From Datura wrightii (Eukaryota; Streptophyta; Magnoliopsida; Solanales; Solanaceae), in contig JASDFA010000027.1 of the NCBI GenBank assembly GCA_035772735.1, forward strand, positions 29,556,001-29,620,000: DNA of 64,000 nt, written 5' to 3'. Numbering within the stretch: position 1 is the first letter of the stretch; each line of letters opens with the position of its first letter. Positions 1 through 11,900 of the stretch are shown here, one piece after another. The position numbers and the translations under genes are program-made. The notes beneath the pieces are model-generated. The model ran no database searches and was not told the origin of the DNA. It worked only from the letters and a program-made list of their open reading frames with translations.

Positions 1-105
1 AAGATATTAATTTATATATTGTTAATATAATTTATGAAAGCAAATAACAGATGAGCCTCAATAGCATGAAGATTTACATTATTGTTCTAAGAATTGAAGA
101 GAGAT
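1..105. other. Unassigned left edge
   Basis: AT-rich sequence with no coding frame or repeat I recognise. It ends where the family C LTR copy begins (TGTGACACGATTC near 106). Confidence 0.3.
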
Positions 106-2782
106 TGTGACACGATTCAAATTGACGAATTTTGCGAGCATCTACTCGATTCTAGTCGAATAGAAGAATCCCTCTTTAAACATTCTTTTAAGCAGTAAAA
201 TCATCATCATAGATAATCAAAACTCATACAGGAAAATATCAATTCTTAAACCTCTTCCATAAATAAAACATATCTTTACAATAAAAATTCTCAAAAATCA
301 GACTCTTCTCTCAAGGATCTAGTCTAGACAGACACAAAAACTCTAAATAGAGCGATGACAATAAAATAAACAGCTTCGTATGCGGAGAGAAATGCAGAAG
401 CTGACGCTGAGTACCACCACATTAATCATGAAACTTTGATACATGCTACAAACCTACACCCAAAAAGGTGAAGCAAGAGTAGTATTAGTGCACCACACGT
501 ACTGATAAGCATTATCGACCGACTAAGATTAGTTCATGCAATAATATAAAACCAACATTACTAACTCATCAATCCATACAACAATTCGTAATCCAATGAC
601 ATATTCCTCTAGGTTTCCTAACTAAATTCACATGGGATCAATCCCATTTATAATACATTTGCTAAATCTCTAGTTATAAGCCCTCGACGTACAATCTGGC
701 CGACCTTCACTGTGGAGATCCTATGATCGCTGTGGCGATATTGTTGCAGCGGAAAACGTACCACGCAGTGAAAAACGTACCACGCAGCGAAAAACGTACC
801 ACACAACGATGTTGCTATAACCAGTAGCTCGGCCTTTGACTAGGCACTCTTCCTATTTTACACACATTACCTCTAGTCATCTTAATATTCTTTAAAATAT
901 AGCAATACCAGTAATTAATTACGTACACCATCCTGAGTATCCAAGTTTGTTTTTAACTATTAAAGATTTTTTTATGATCATTCATAAAATTTATAAAATC
1001 TATTACTTATTTAATAACTAACCTTAACAATCAATTTACCACCGATTCATATCATGTATCCTAACCCTATTCTTTTCGAAGAACTATTCTCACAGTTAGG
1101 ACCAACCCATCCACAAGGCTTTATAATGTATATAGCAATCAATATGAATTAAAAATCAACAACATTCAGAGAAGTTAAATCTTAGATAAGTCATATCAAT
1201 CTGTCATAGAAAATATAAGTCTTTAATATAGACATCAGAAAGCATCACAAATATTTGCAAATCATAAAACAACTTAATTCAAGTCCATGGAATCATGTCC
1301 ACTCTGAAGTACAACTATATGAATTCTGTATCTCTTTAGTCTCACTCTTTATCAAACCTGATCACATGTCAATCTCTCAACGGTATTCAATCGGGTCACA
1401 TATCTGTCACACATCCGTTATACATGTCAAAGGGCTTATGTTGCCCTTCTAGTCATGACCTGCAGAGGACTCTAGAAATTCATGTACTGTACCAAAGTGG
1501 TATCTGCTCCCTCTTATCTGCTCATTCGGATGCTCCTTTCGGGACACGAACTACTCATCTCATAACCGCTCGTCCGGATGCTCACCTCAGATACGAGTTA
1601 CTCATCTCCAGATAATGATGTATACCTAGCAAGCATCATCATATTTTAATATGCTCTGAAATCAGTCATCACACAAAACAAATCGTAAGTACATTTTGAT
1701 TATCACAATTTCACTTTAACCTCATGAATAATATTCACAGACTTTGAAAATATCATAGCTTATTCAATAGCATTGTTAAGTCAACAATCTCAATCATAAA
1801 TAAATATATACAACAACATGATCTCAACCAATTAGCGTTTATTTAACCCAGCCCAGTCATATAAGAAATTAAGCACAACATTTATCATAAATTCTCACAT
1901 ACCACCTATTAATTATTCTCTTCCGCTATTTGCTTTACTTTTTATAGTTAGTCAACTACAGTTTTATTCTTGTATCGTTCTTTCTTCTTTCCTCGAGTTT
2001 CCTTTTTTTTTTAAAAAAATGTACCTTTTCTGCTGGTCATCTTTTCATTATAACTACAATTGAACTCATCATCAAGAATATACAACATAGTATCACATGT
2101 ATAATAGGTCTTACTACCTCCCTCTTTTCCAGCTTAACATAATTTTCTTAGATTTTAAGATCAAGATTACTACATAGAAATCCATCCTTTTTATGTTAAT
2201 CTCATTCAAATTATTATCTTGCATATGTAACACACGTATATTCCCATCAATTATATACGCATATATGATTCACTAATCAAAGTCTAAACTCAGAGTAAAC
2301 CATAGCCTTTCTGGGAGTCAAGCTGCTGCGATGAGGTTGGTGGAGTTTCATTTTTCATTCCTAATTTAGTGTTCTTGTTGAGGGTTTACCAATCGGAGGG
2401 TGAAGCCTTATTCTTAGAGAGTTACCCTTTTCTTTTCCTGGTTAGAATGCCCAAAACTTTTACCCAATGCGTTTTTAATTACTAATCCTTATTAGAATAG
2501 GAACTGGATCTCAAAATAGACTGAAACGCAGGGTTCTGGTCTGCATCATTTGCTGCAGCAGTGACTTCTTCACTGCAGCAGTCCTGCTACGACGATTGGT
2601 TGTCCATTGCAGCGGTTCAGCTTGCTTGGGCTCACTTAAATTCTTTTACTCTGTCCTTTTACTACTAACCCATCTTAGACCTTTCTATTACAGAAAAACA
2701 AAATAAAACTCCTCCTATCATTTTTTTTTATTTTTTACGCTCGGGATGTCAAGATTCTATAATAATTGGGTGAGTCGTTACA
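106..2782 (-). mobile_element. Family C Ty3/gypsy LTR (solo or detached end)
   Basis: Non-coding LTR related to copies at 42424-47496 and 53148-56161. All three share a block around 'catgacctgca...ggactctagaaattcatgta' (here about 1455-1490) and a block describing a CACACGTACTGATA word (here about 495). The right end is GTCGTTACA, matching the -CATTACA ends of the other two. The left end TGTGACACG is a damaged TGTCACG. The orientation is inferred from the purine-rich tract on the other strand just right of 2782, which looks like a PPT. Flanks share only GATT, so a TSD is not secure. Clusters of CTGCAGCGG-like words lie at 735-810 and 2545-2630. Confidence 0.65.
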
Positions 2783-2825
2783 GATTACCACCTTTCCACT
2801 AAATCTCCCGCTAATGAGTTCAATA

Positions 2826-3453
2826 GTGTTGTTTGGCTATGAAAATTAAATATTAATTATTCTATTTGAATTTTTAAAGTTGGAGTTGTATTTCGTCATA
2901 TTTTTTATAAAGGATATTTAGAATTTGACTATATTTTTTAAAATATGATATATATTTTCTAATTTTTAAAAACTAGCAAAATCACCCAACTTGACTATTT
3001 TGCCTAAAATATAAGATCAAATCTACTCTAAAAAATTAATATCTCAAAATTAATAGTCACATAATGTCAGAAATTAAATTCCATATACGAGCTACTACAT
3101 ACAATTACAAAAAGTATTTCACTTTACTTGAAATTTTTGAAGTTGGAATCGAAGATGGAGTTGTGTTTGGTTATAATTTTTGCAAATAATATTTGATTAT
3201 TTGAATGTACTTTTTCAAATAAGCATGAAATATTAGTTAAACATGAAATATAATTTAAATTGGGTCATTTTTTTAAAAATAAAAAATTTTGGGCAAAATT
3301 TTTTATAAAAAATATAGTGAAAGTAAAAAAAAGTTTAAGTAAAAACAAGGTTTTCAATTTTTTAGATATAAATTCAAGTTGTATTTGAAATTTTCATGAC
3401 TATTATTAATTTTCAAATCATTTTTTAAAAAAAGTCTCGTGATCAAACAGGTC
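2826..3453. mobile_element. Possible MITE with TGTTTGG-type ends
   Basis: The left end reads TTGTTTGGCTATGAAAATTAA. The right end reads ...CTCGTGATCAAACAGG, whose complement begins CCTGTTTGATCACGA. This gives a weak terminal inverted repeat around TGTTTG-. Another TGTTTGG block lies inside at about 3166. The ends resemble a hAT-like MITE type common in Solanaceae, but the TIR is imperfect and I could not identify a TSD. Confidence 0.35.
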
Positions 3454-4057
3454 TATGCTTTTGACTTTCTTTAGAAAAAAATGACACAGTGAGTATATTT
3501 AAATATTTAATTGACATAAAATGATCATGATTTTATTAATTGATACAAAATATCCTTTTTATATTTATTGGGTCAGTAAAAATAGCAGTAAATGACTTAA
3601 AAAAAGCTGAATAAAAATGAAAATTTTTAAGTTGGCTTTATCCAATTTTACAAAAAGTGGAGTAAATGTAGAAAATCGTTTAGGTGTATTTATTCAGAAT
3701 TACACATTATTTTCTCATTCCTTCTCCTTCTATCTCTTATAAATCTTCTCTTTCTTTTTTTCCCCCTAAAATATCTCCATTAAAACTCCGAGACTTTATT
3801 TTACGTAAATTGAATCATACCGTATATGGTGTATTTTGGTTGACCGTGTTTTCCCCCCAGAAAAATTAGGATTTTGCGGTTTGTTGGAATTAAGGGTTTA
3901 TACAAAAAAAAAGTTAATTTTTTATGTTATAAATTCATTGGGTAAGACAAGTTCTTCAAAAAAACTTATTAAGGAACGGGATAATTCTCAATTGAAGAAA
4001 TAAATAAGTGATATTCAAGGCTATTTAACTGAAGGTTCTCTGTATATAGGTTTTCTT

Positions 4058-4330
4058 AAGCAATATTCAGGTTATCATTATGTATACACATCAAAAGAAT
4101 TTAAATATGTACACATATTTAGATATGTGCTACTGATTCGATGTATATAAGTTGCTAACTTATGAGTGTATATAGTCACTAGATTTATTTAACCAAATGT
4201 AAGATGTATACATACCTAATTATCTTGTATACAGATTTGGATATACTATAAACAAGCAATATTCAGGTTGTTATTATGTATACAGATCTGTGTATATATA
4301 TCCAAATTCTTTAAATAATTGTATTATTAA
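4058..4330. repeat. Diverged direct repeat (about 195 bp apart)
   Basis: The phrase 'aagcaatattcaggtt' followed by 'attatgtataca' occurs at about 4058 and again at about 4254. Related TATACA/ACATAT words lie between. Low-complexity, non-coding. Confidence 0.5.
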
Positions 4331-4371
4331 CTCGATATATACATGTTGTAATTTATGAATGTATATATTCA

Positions 4372-4375
4372 CTCT

Positions 4376-4414
<39 letters not shown>

Positions 4415-4428
4415 TATAGAGAGAGAAA
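4372..4428. repeat. Compound microsatellite (CT)n(AC)n(AT)n(GA)n
   Basis: About 13 CT units, then AC units, a short AT run and about five GA units. The CT and GA arms are complementary, so the stretch could fold as a hairpin with an AC/AT loop. Copy number is probably variable between individuals. Confidence 0.85.
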
Positions 4429-4976
4429 GTAAATGTGCAGTAATTTTATGTATATTAAAAAAATATATACAATACACATTATGTATATATACCCTAACAC
4501 AAATAATATATATTTAGAATCAAATTATAATAATATACATAAATTAAATACATATATTTATATGTATAATTTTATTCATGTATACATACATAATATTTTA
4601 TGATGTAAGATTTTTTGCAATTGCAGTTAAGGTTAAGAAATACAGAAACTGCTTTTGTGGTATTATATACAACTCTTTTTTTTTCAAGGAGTTAAAAAGA
4701 TTATGGTCAAAATTCTTATGTATACATTTTAAATTAGAGATTGAAATCTTAGATCCCTTATTTATCATCAACTATAATGCAGTAATATGACTTTTCCTAT
4801 TAAAGTATCAATTTAATAATTTTGATTACTATATGTCAATAATTTTAGACCCAAGATTTACTAATATTTTTGGAATTATAAAATTGCCAGTTCTTTACAA
4901 GATTTGTACCTATATGTCAACTTTCCTCACTTAAGTCGATGAGTCTTTCTTCTCCTTTATTTTTTTTCCTTTTTAT

Positions 4977-5188
4977 TGTTGTAAAAATAATAAAACAAGA
5001 AGAAGAATATCATAGAGAAAGAGAAGAGAGAAGAGATAAAATTTTTTATTTCTCTTAAGGGATGAATTACAATGGATGAAAATCTATTTATTTATAAGGG
5101 GGAAACTAACTTGGTACCAAAGTTACTAATCCTAACTTTCCGTTAAAGAAATAAACATTCACTATAATAAGAAAATATATTTATAAAA
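4977..5188 (-). repeat. 3' LTR of old copia element (left copy)
   Basis: About 212 bp, matching 19738-19930. The shared core includes a purine-rich gagaaagag block, 'atttctctta', 'aaactaacttgg' and 'gaaaatatatttat'. The end is TTATAAAA where the partner has TTATGACA, so the terminal C is mutated. Confidence 0.85.
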
Positions 5189-6070
5189 CTCCCCCTAGGA
5201 TGTCTACTTGATAGATAATGTGCCTCATTAAAACCTTAATAAAAAACATGTGAAAAAAATTCTAATGAAGAAAAAAGAGTATACATATGTAGTAATACGC
5301 ATTTTGGCTGCCTCATTAAAAATCTTACAAGAAAAATTCAGTGGGACAAATCCTTGCAAAGAAAAAAGAGTACAACGCGTACTAACTTCCTCTGATGAGA
5401 ACGTCAATCCAAAAATTGAATCTTTGCATCCCAATCTTATGCACCATTTTCTCGAAAATTGCAGTTGGCAGAGATTTGGTGAATAAATCAGTTATATTGT
5501 CACTACAACGAAACTATTGCATGTTGATATCACCATTCTTTTGGGGATCATGTGTGAAGAAAAGCTTTGGTGAATGTGTTTCATTTTATCTCCTTTTATG
5601 AATCCTTCCTTTAATTGTGCTACACATCCTGCATTATCTTCATATAAAATCGTGGTATTTTATCACATTTCAAATCATATTTTTCTCGAATGAGATGTAT
5701 CATTTACCTCAGTCACGCAGATTCTCGACTTACTTCATGAATAACTATTATCTCAACATGATTTGATGAAGTAGCCATAATAAACTTCTTTGTAGATCGC
5801 CAAGATATGACAGTATACCCACTTATGAACTCATAGCCCATTTGAGATCGAGCTTTGTGTGGGAAAATGAATATCCTGCATCGATGTAACCAGTAAAATC
5901 TAGACTATAATTATTAAAATAAAATAAACTCATATCAGTAGTCCCTTTTAGATACCACAATATGTGTTTGATTTCGTTCTAGTGTCTCTTGGTAGGAGCA
6001 AAACTATATCTTGCTAATAAATTAACTGAAAATGTTATGTCATACCTTGTAAATATTAGCTAGATACATT
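5189..6070 (-). pseudogene. pol: Decayed copia pol, RNase H end
   Basis: Read on the minus strand this is homologous to 49630-50450 of the younger copia element, where the RNase H protein is still readable. Shared stretches include the block around 5440-5480 (gtgaataaatcag, tatattgtcact) and the codons for the terminal 'DLFTKSLPT'-type region of copia polyproteins. Stops and frameshifts break every frame here, so no protein can be made. It lies next to the PPT, as expected for the 3' end of copia pol. The role is inferred from its less damaged relative. Confidence 0.6.
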
Positions 6071-7957
6071 AGTGCACCAATTGCACTAAGATATGGTACT
6101 TCAGGACCAAGGACTTCCTCATTCTTTTCTTGAAGTCGGAATAAATCCTTATTCACATCAAGTGATCAAACAACCATCCAATAATTTATGGATGTGCTTC
6201 ATTCATATAGAATTATGTCAGTATCTTTTCTGTATAGGTAGATTGACGGACAACGATATCGTTTGTCAAATGTTCAATTTACAAATCAAGACATAATTTT
6301 TTCTTTCTAGATTTTCCATCTCAAATTCCATCTTCAAAATAATCAGTTGCCTTTTGAAGACCTGTTGGAGTTCCAATGAGGTTTATGTTATCAGTATAAA
6401 TAGCAAGTAGAATAAACCCCCGATGTTATAAAACCATTAAGTTAAGCAAGGTCATTATTTTATTCTTTATGAATAAAATTCACTAGATGGTTAAGTCACA
6501 TCCATCTTACTTTATTTTTTTCATATAAGGATTATGAACAAATTTATAGAGACTTATAAATACTTCCGAATCCATCGGTAATTTTCATATAATTTTTGTC
6601 AAGTAATAACATTCGTTAGTATTTAAATGTGCGACACCTTTTGGTGTCTAAATTACAGGTCCAATAAGTTTTTCGCTTATCAAGATGCATTTTTTCACTT
6701 GATAATTATTTCTAATCAACATGCTTCAATAGATGCAGAATTCAGATCCTCAAAATCTATTACAATATTATGCACTATATTATATCAAAGATATCGTCGA
6801 TGATATATCTGTATCTGTTTGCAATAGGACATAACTATTGAGATCTCATCACTTTCATTATTTTTTTAGATGCCTAAACCTTTCATGAGGCTTCATAAAG
6901 TGTTATGTCATAGGCTCTTTAAGAGCACATTGCCTCCTTAGTATGATTATTTGTTTCATATTTTTTCAAAGATTATTGCAATAGAAACCGATTGATCTAC
7001 AATGCTTCATGCATACTGTAGACTCTGCCCTTCAGTGACATTAATTTAATGTGAGCTTTTGCAGCTGAAATATGAAATTAATTTTAGGCCAGTATATGCT
7101 TCAGGCAGTTGACTTGAATTATTTTTGAATGAAGATCATACTAATGATAATTCACAATATATTTCTTAGCTGCTTACCCCCCTCCCTCCCCCTCTTCATA
7201 TTAGAAAAACTAACATATATCCCTAAAGTTCTTTGGAGAATTCATTTTTGTGCATCGTGATAGATTCATTAATCATATATTGCACATAAAAAGTTATTAG
7301 ATGAAAAATATTTGATTCCTAACCTCGAAGCAAGTGTTATTGTATGTAATATATCATAGATCAACCAATTAAGCTTTGTTCTTTTAAGTAATGGTTCAAC
7401 TATTTATCAAAAACATTTAACGTCAAACCAGTTTTAACATAAACCAATATTATCAAGTTGAACTATCTTGACACAGTTTGAAAATTAAGCTCTTAATTTA
7501 ATTTATATTGAGCAAGCAACTTTGCAAATGTCAAACTACAGGTTGAAAAATAAACGCACATCTGACCATCTTATAGATGCATCTATTTAAAACATCACAT
7601 AACAGGTAAATTGACCCATATTTATCTTTTATACTTTTTAGAATTTTGGAGATTTAATCCCACCATTAGTTGAACAATCAACTTATCATAAGAACAAGTA
7701 ACACAAAGGATTTCTTGAAAATTCTTCTATTTCTTCAATATATTTTAAATACTCAATTAACACATCATATTAGGATAGCCGAAATGGTCATGTCAACTGA
7801 TAAAATTATTTGTACGAGTAAATTTCAGGTTTATCATGATATGTGTTATTTATTTTAGTAAACTTCAAGTTTACTGTATCATAAATTTCACATCAATAAC
7901 CTTTTGGTTTACTGTAGCATATACAAATCAGGTAACCTTTCATATACATATTCTTAC
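6071..7957 (-). pseudogene. pol: Decayed copia interior (RT/integrase linker side)
   Basis: Alignable by eye with 50400-51700 of the younger copia element (for example 'ggaccaaggacttcctcattctttt' against 'ggaccaagaatttcctcattctttt', split here only for comparison). The block around 7040-7130 matches 51030-51180, where the minus strand still hints at an integrase-RT linker (EIIHL..IA.QL). No usable frame remains. It stops at the CTATA target duplication of the family A insertion. Confidence 0.5.
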
Positions 7958-8874
7958 CTATATTTCACGCCCCACCTTGGGAGGCATGATTGACACCTAG
8001 TGCCACACTGGAACCTGACTGACCTGGCTAGGCTTATGCACATCTGGTGCAAGCCTGCAACTCGACTCAAGAAAACAACGAGCTATATCTCGGCTGTAAA
8101 TACCGCCTCCGGCCAACAAGGTCTTATAACCACCTGTAAAAGAAAACAGCTAACCAACAACAGACCATAACAAGGAATCCTATGTGGACCGACAAGGCCG
8201 CCATGACATCTAGTTATAACTGAAATAAAAATCAGGCGCTATACTAGGCCCCACATGGCCAACACATAAAAATAGACATATCTGGGCCCCATACGACTAA
8301 CGACACCCAACTAACTGACAACTGTAGTCTGCAAGCATCTAAGAATGTAAATAGTGGTCGGGACAAGGCCCCGACCTACCCAAAATGCTATACAACTGAA
8401 ATACCAGAATCTTTACAACCTGGAAACTCCAAATGAAAGGAGATGACCCAATTGCAGATTCTGAACAGATGCTAGAGAAGACCCTGAACTCTGTATGCCT
8501 AAACCTGCAGGCAAGTAATGCAGCACCCCATGATTGGGCGTCAGTACAATATGTACCGAATATGTAAGGTAGTCATAAAAGCTGAATGAAAATTGTTAAA
8601 AACTGAAAGTAAATAGAAAAGAGGGGCAGAAGACTTAACCTATAATCTGACTTATTCGTAATCTGTATCTAACAAAACACTACACGTACATGAGCTACGA
8701 TTGCATAATCATATATTCATAAGCTATAGTTAGTAGGCAAAAATGCAAACATGAACCTAACCTGGCCCCCATAAGCCAGAAAGGTACAAGCAACACAGAA
8801 TAACCTACCTGGGCCCCCATAAGTTTTGGCAGGTGCCAATCAGTCTATATACCCCTATTGCACTACAAGTAACG

Positions 8875-9060
8875 GTAACTGCAACTCAATATGGCCCTCG
8901 CAGCCTCAATCTAGTATAACTCAATATGGCCCTTATGGCCGCAATACGACCCTTGCGGCCTCAGTACGGTCCTCACGGCCTCAGTACAGCCCTCACGGCC
9001 TTAGTACGGCCCTCATGGCCTCTGTACGGCTCTCGCGGCCTCAGATCCGGTCCCTGTGGT
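8875..9060. repeat. 20-bp GGCC array, left LTR
   Basis: Degenerate units of the form CCTCAGTACGGCCCTCACGG repeated about eight times, matching 14645-14885 in the other LTR but with fewer units and different variants. Confidence 0.85.
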
Positions 9061-10547
9061 CATCGTATTATTCTTGTGAGCATAACACTATAGGCACAAA
9101 ACCCCTCGCAACCCAAACACTGTATGCAGTGACCAAGCTAACTAGGGTTAACTCTGACGAGGGTTACTATGTCCTCGCTGTCGATTCAATTATATTTGTA
9201 GCAGCTGACTATAATAGGCTTACTCTAGAACACTTGTCCTCTACGTAGAACAACTACGGGACTACTACTAATCGGATATGCTCCCGAGCAATCAGCCTTA
9301 ACCTCCCATAGGTAGCTTATTATAACTCCTATCCTGGGGTAATACTGTAATACTGTGGTTCTAGTCCCTGAGACACTAACTGAGTCTGTTCAGATTTCTT
9401 ATGCTTTCTCTGGGCGATTCCTAACCTCATAGGTGTGTTTATCTGGACTTAGCCGTTCCCAGCAACCTGCTCCTGAATATGTGATAAGAGTAGGCTGGGG
9501 CATTGGCCTCGTATCTAGCTACCAACGAAACCTCCCCCCTTAGGGTATCTACTTCTCTATCAAGCTGGTACAACTGAGGTGCTGCCCTAAGTGTCCTGTG
9601 AGATAAGCATCACATCGACTGAAACTGATCGTCACTGGTGATAGCCACTAGATGGTGGACTGACCCTCAACTCTTTGAGCAACTCTGGTGCCACTGACTC
9701 TGGGGTGAGGCCATACTAACATAAATCTGGCCCTGGAGGCGTCAAGGTATGCCAACGGTCTCTAGACGAGCTCTACTGACAGTACAGGCACCGAATTGAT
9801 AGTTAAATTGTCCGGTTGTGCCTATGTTGTTCAACTTACTAACTCAGGCCCAACTGTTACCCACAACCATATGAAGTCTAGGCATGGCAAAAAAACATCA
9901 TTTCTACTAACTCAGTGAATAAAAGGGCAGAGAAATTTCTATGACGCTTTCAGCGTGAGTCACCCTTAACCTCTTCTCTCCCGACGAGGGATACTGCAAT
10001 ATACTCCTTATAATCTTTCTAACAGCTAACCAAAACATATGTAATCATAATCTATTGATAGCATCTAACCAAGACATACATGGATCTTATATATTTGCAA
10101 CATCTAATCACCACAAGTAGGATCGTTGCCTATGCTCAGAAACATAAGTCATATAATTGTACGAAGAGAATAACATGCCGACGGAATAAGCCTTAACATA
10201 TCTCAATTGTCATTTCCCGAATATCTGATGGGTTTCAACTTGTATTCAATGGCTCGTTCCAGCTATAATCGCAATATTGGGGGAAAAAGACTAATTTCAA
10301 TATCAAATTTGGCTTAAAATGATAACTTTAATACTAATAGCAGCTAATTCAATTACGTAAAACACGGCCGAAAACCTATAGTTTATCGAGGGTTCAGAAG
10401 GGAGAAATGCTTACTTGATGCCTGTGATTTTTTAGGAATTAATTTGGAGCAATTTTGACAACTTTTGCTCGGTGGGGTTACGATTTGCCGGGCGAATTTT
10501 AAGAAAATAATTCTGTAGTAATGCTCCTTGAAGGGTTAGAATTCAAT

Positions 10548-10686
10548 ACCTGAAGTTAATTTGAGATTGGATGGCGTTTGGTAGCGTAATCGGGAAAAAA
10601 TATGTTGAAAACGTCGTGGGTTCTTTGTTCTTGCCATGGGTTAATTTAAGAAATGACTTGAAGCTTACAAAGGGACATATATATAG
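10548..10686 (-). promoter_or_regulatory. LTR TATA box and splice-donor candidate, left copy
   Basis: On the minus strand a TATATATA box (plus 10679-10686) lies just downstream of the 34-bp GC array. About 130 bp later comes ACTTCAG|GTATTG, a consensus-like 5' splice site at 10550/10549. The same pair occurs in the right LTR. Confidence 0.45.
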
Positions 10687-10709
10687 GGGCATGTCCGGTG
10701 GCATAGGGG

Positions 10710-10860
10710 CGCCCAGCTCCTCCCAAAGCGCCACAGGTCTTGGCACCCCACGCCTCTCAAAGCGCCATAGGGCCTGGCCCCCAGCGCCTCTGAAAGCGCC
10801 ACAGGGCCTGACGCCCTGCACCTCTCAAAGCGCCAACGGGCCTGGCACCCCACGCTTGCC
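10710..10860. repeat. 34-bp GC-rich minisatellite, left LTR (4 units)
   Basis: Starts of CCTCYCAAAG occur at 10719, 10753, 10787 and 10821, exactly 34 bp apart. Each unit contains the words AAAGCGCCA and GGGCCTGG. The partner LTR has five units. Confidence 0.9.
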
Positions 10861-11014
10861 AGTGCACTGCTGGCTGGCGCATCGCGCTGGCCCTTTGCGC
10901 ACTAGTCCCGTCTGACCCCGCTTCTGAGGATTTTTCTAGACGCGCCAAGCTCTCTTTATTCGTCACAAATCTACACATACGCTGACTAACCGATGTCATT
11001 TTTGGGGTGTAACA

Positions 11015-11028
11015 TCCTCCTCCCTAGG
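11015..11028 (-). other. Polypurine tract, family A
   Basis: Minus-strand CCTAGGGAGGAGGA lies directly against the LTR start TGTTACACC. This is the expected site for plus-strand DNA priming and fixes the element's orientation. Confidence 0.8.
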
Positions 11029-11289
11029 AACATTCGTCCTTGAATCTTATCTTTAGGCTGACAGGAGTTTACTCTTTTTGCTAATACTGAGAAAAATTTC
11101 GGCAGAGTCTCCTCCCTAATATGGACTATCTAAAGAATCTGAAACGCAGAAAAGTCCAATATAGGTATCTCACATGGCACTATAACAACTATTCCACAAC
11201 ATAATGGTAGTCAACTGAACTGTATAGATAGCATAAATAGTAAAATAATAACTGAACAACTTTACCTTAATTGCATAATCTGGATCAAT

Positions 11290-11900
11290 CCTGGAACAAA
11301 TGAGGATATCTGTATTTCATGTCGTCCTTAGCTTCCCAGGTTATTCTTATTCTTCCACAGTACTTTAACTGCTACATCTTTAAATTCTCAATCTCCGAAC
11401 TTGCTAATGTAGTACAACAACTGGAACCTCTTTATAGGTTAGTTCCTTAATAATTTGAACGTCCTCAATGGGACACAACTTAGGATGGGTCTATTATATG
11501 TGTTCCACAACATTGACCTGCAAAAGACTGAATGGACCAATTTCAGTTCTGAAGGCAATTCTAGCTCCTATGCCACTTTGCTTGCTCTCGGGATGATACA
11601 ATATGACCAATGAACCTAAGGCCAAGCTTGCCTTTTCTCTAATTCTCGTAGTGCCCTTCATCGGCGAAGCTTTTAGGAATACTCAGCCGCTGCTTTAATC
11701 CTTAACTATCTACATTGTACATTAAGGTAAGACTTCTGACGATCCTGGGCTATCGGTACCCATTTCTTGATAGGTTTAACTTTTTCCGTCTTGTCTGTTA
11801 TTGTGTGCCCTGGTTCACTACCTTTGATTTATCTGCTTCAGGTCATCATATAGAGGGCCTACATCTTCACCCGCAATAGATTTTTGGTATTTGAACCGAG
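11290..11900 (-). pseudogene. pol: Integrase C-terminus / pol end remnant, family A
   Basis: The minus strand near 11335-11300 reads a decayed form of the gypsy polyprotein end (…DMKYRYPHLF). It follows a stretch like VAVKVLWKNKN that matches the same place in the family D element (59630-59800). Further up, near 11770-11720, VPIAQDRQKSYLN corresponds to the 'QSRQKSYAD' block after the integrase core. Frames are interrupted several times. It lies just upstream of the PPT, as expected for the last part of pol. No chromodomain function can be assumed. Confidence 0.65.

Larger units (their letters stand above)
2783..4971. other. AT-rich spacer between LTR and copia element
   Basis: About 2.2 kb of very AT-rich DNA without a credible coding frame. 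It holds a possible MITE, a diverged direct repeat and a compound microsatellite, listed separately. Confidence 0.5.
7963..11014 (-). repeat. Family A 3' LTR (left copy)
   Basis: 3052 bp. Plus-strand start TTTCACGCCCC (damaged TGTCACGCCCC), end GGGGTGTAACA. It contains a 20-bp array near 8875-9060 and a 34-bp array near 10710-10860. Frames seen in it come from these arrays and are not genes. Confidence 0.9.

Noticed and set aside
8826..9248. A 140-codon plus-strand frame across the 20-bp array and its partner at 14730-15002.
   Set aside because: Repeat-generated frame antisense to the element; the partner LTR has a different length and an early stop.
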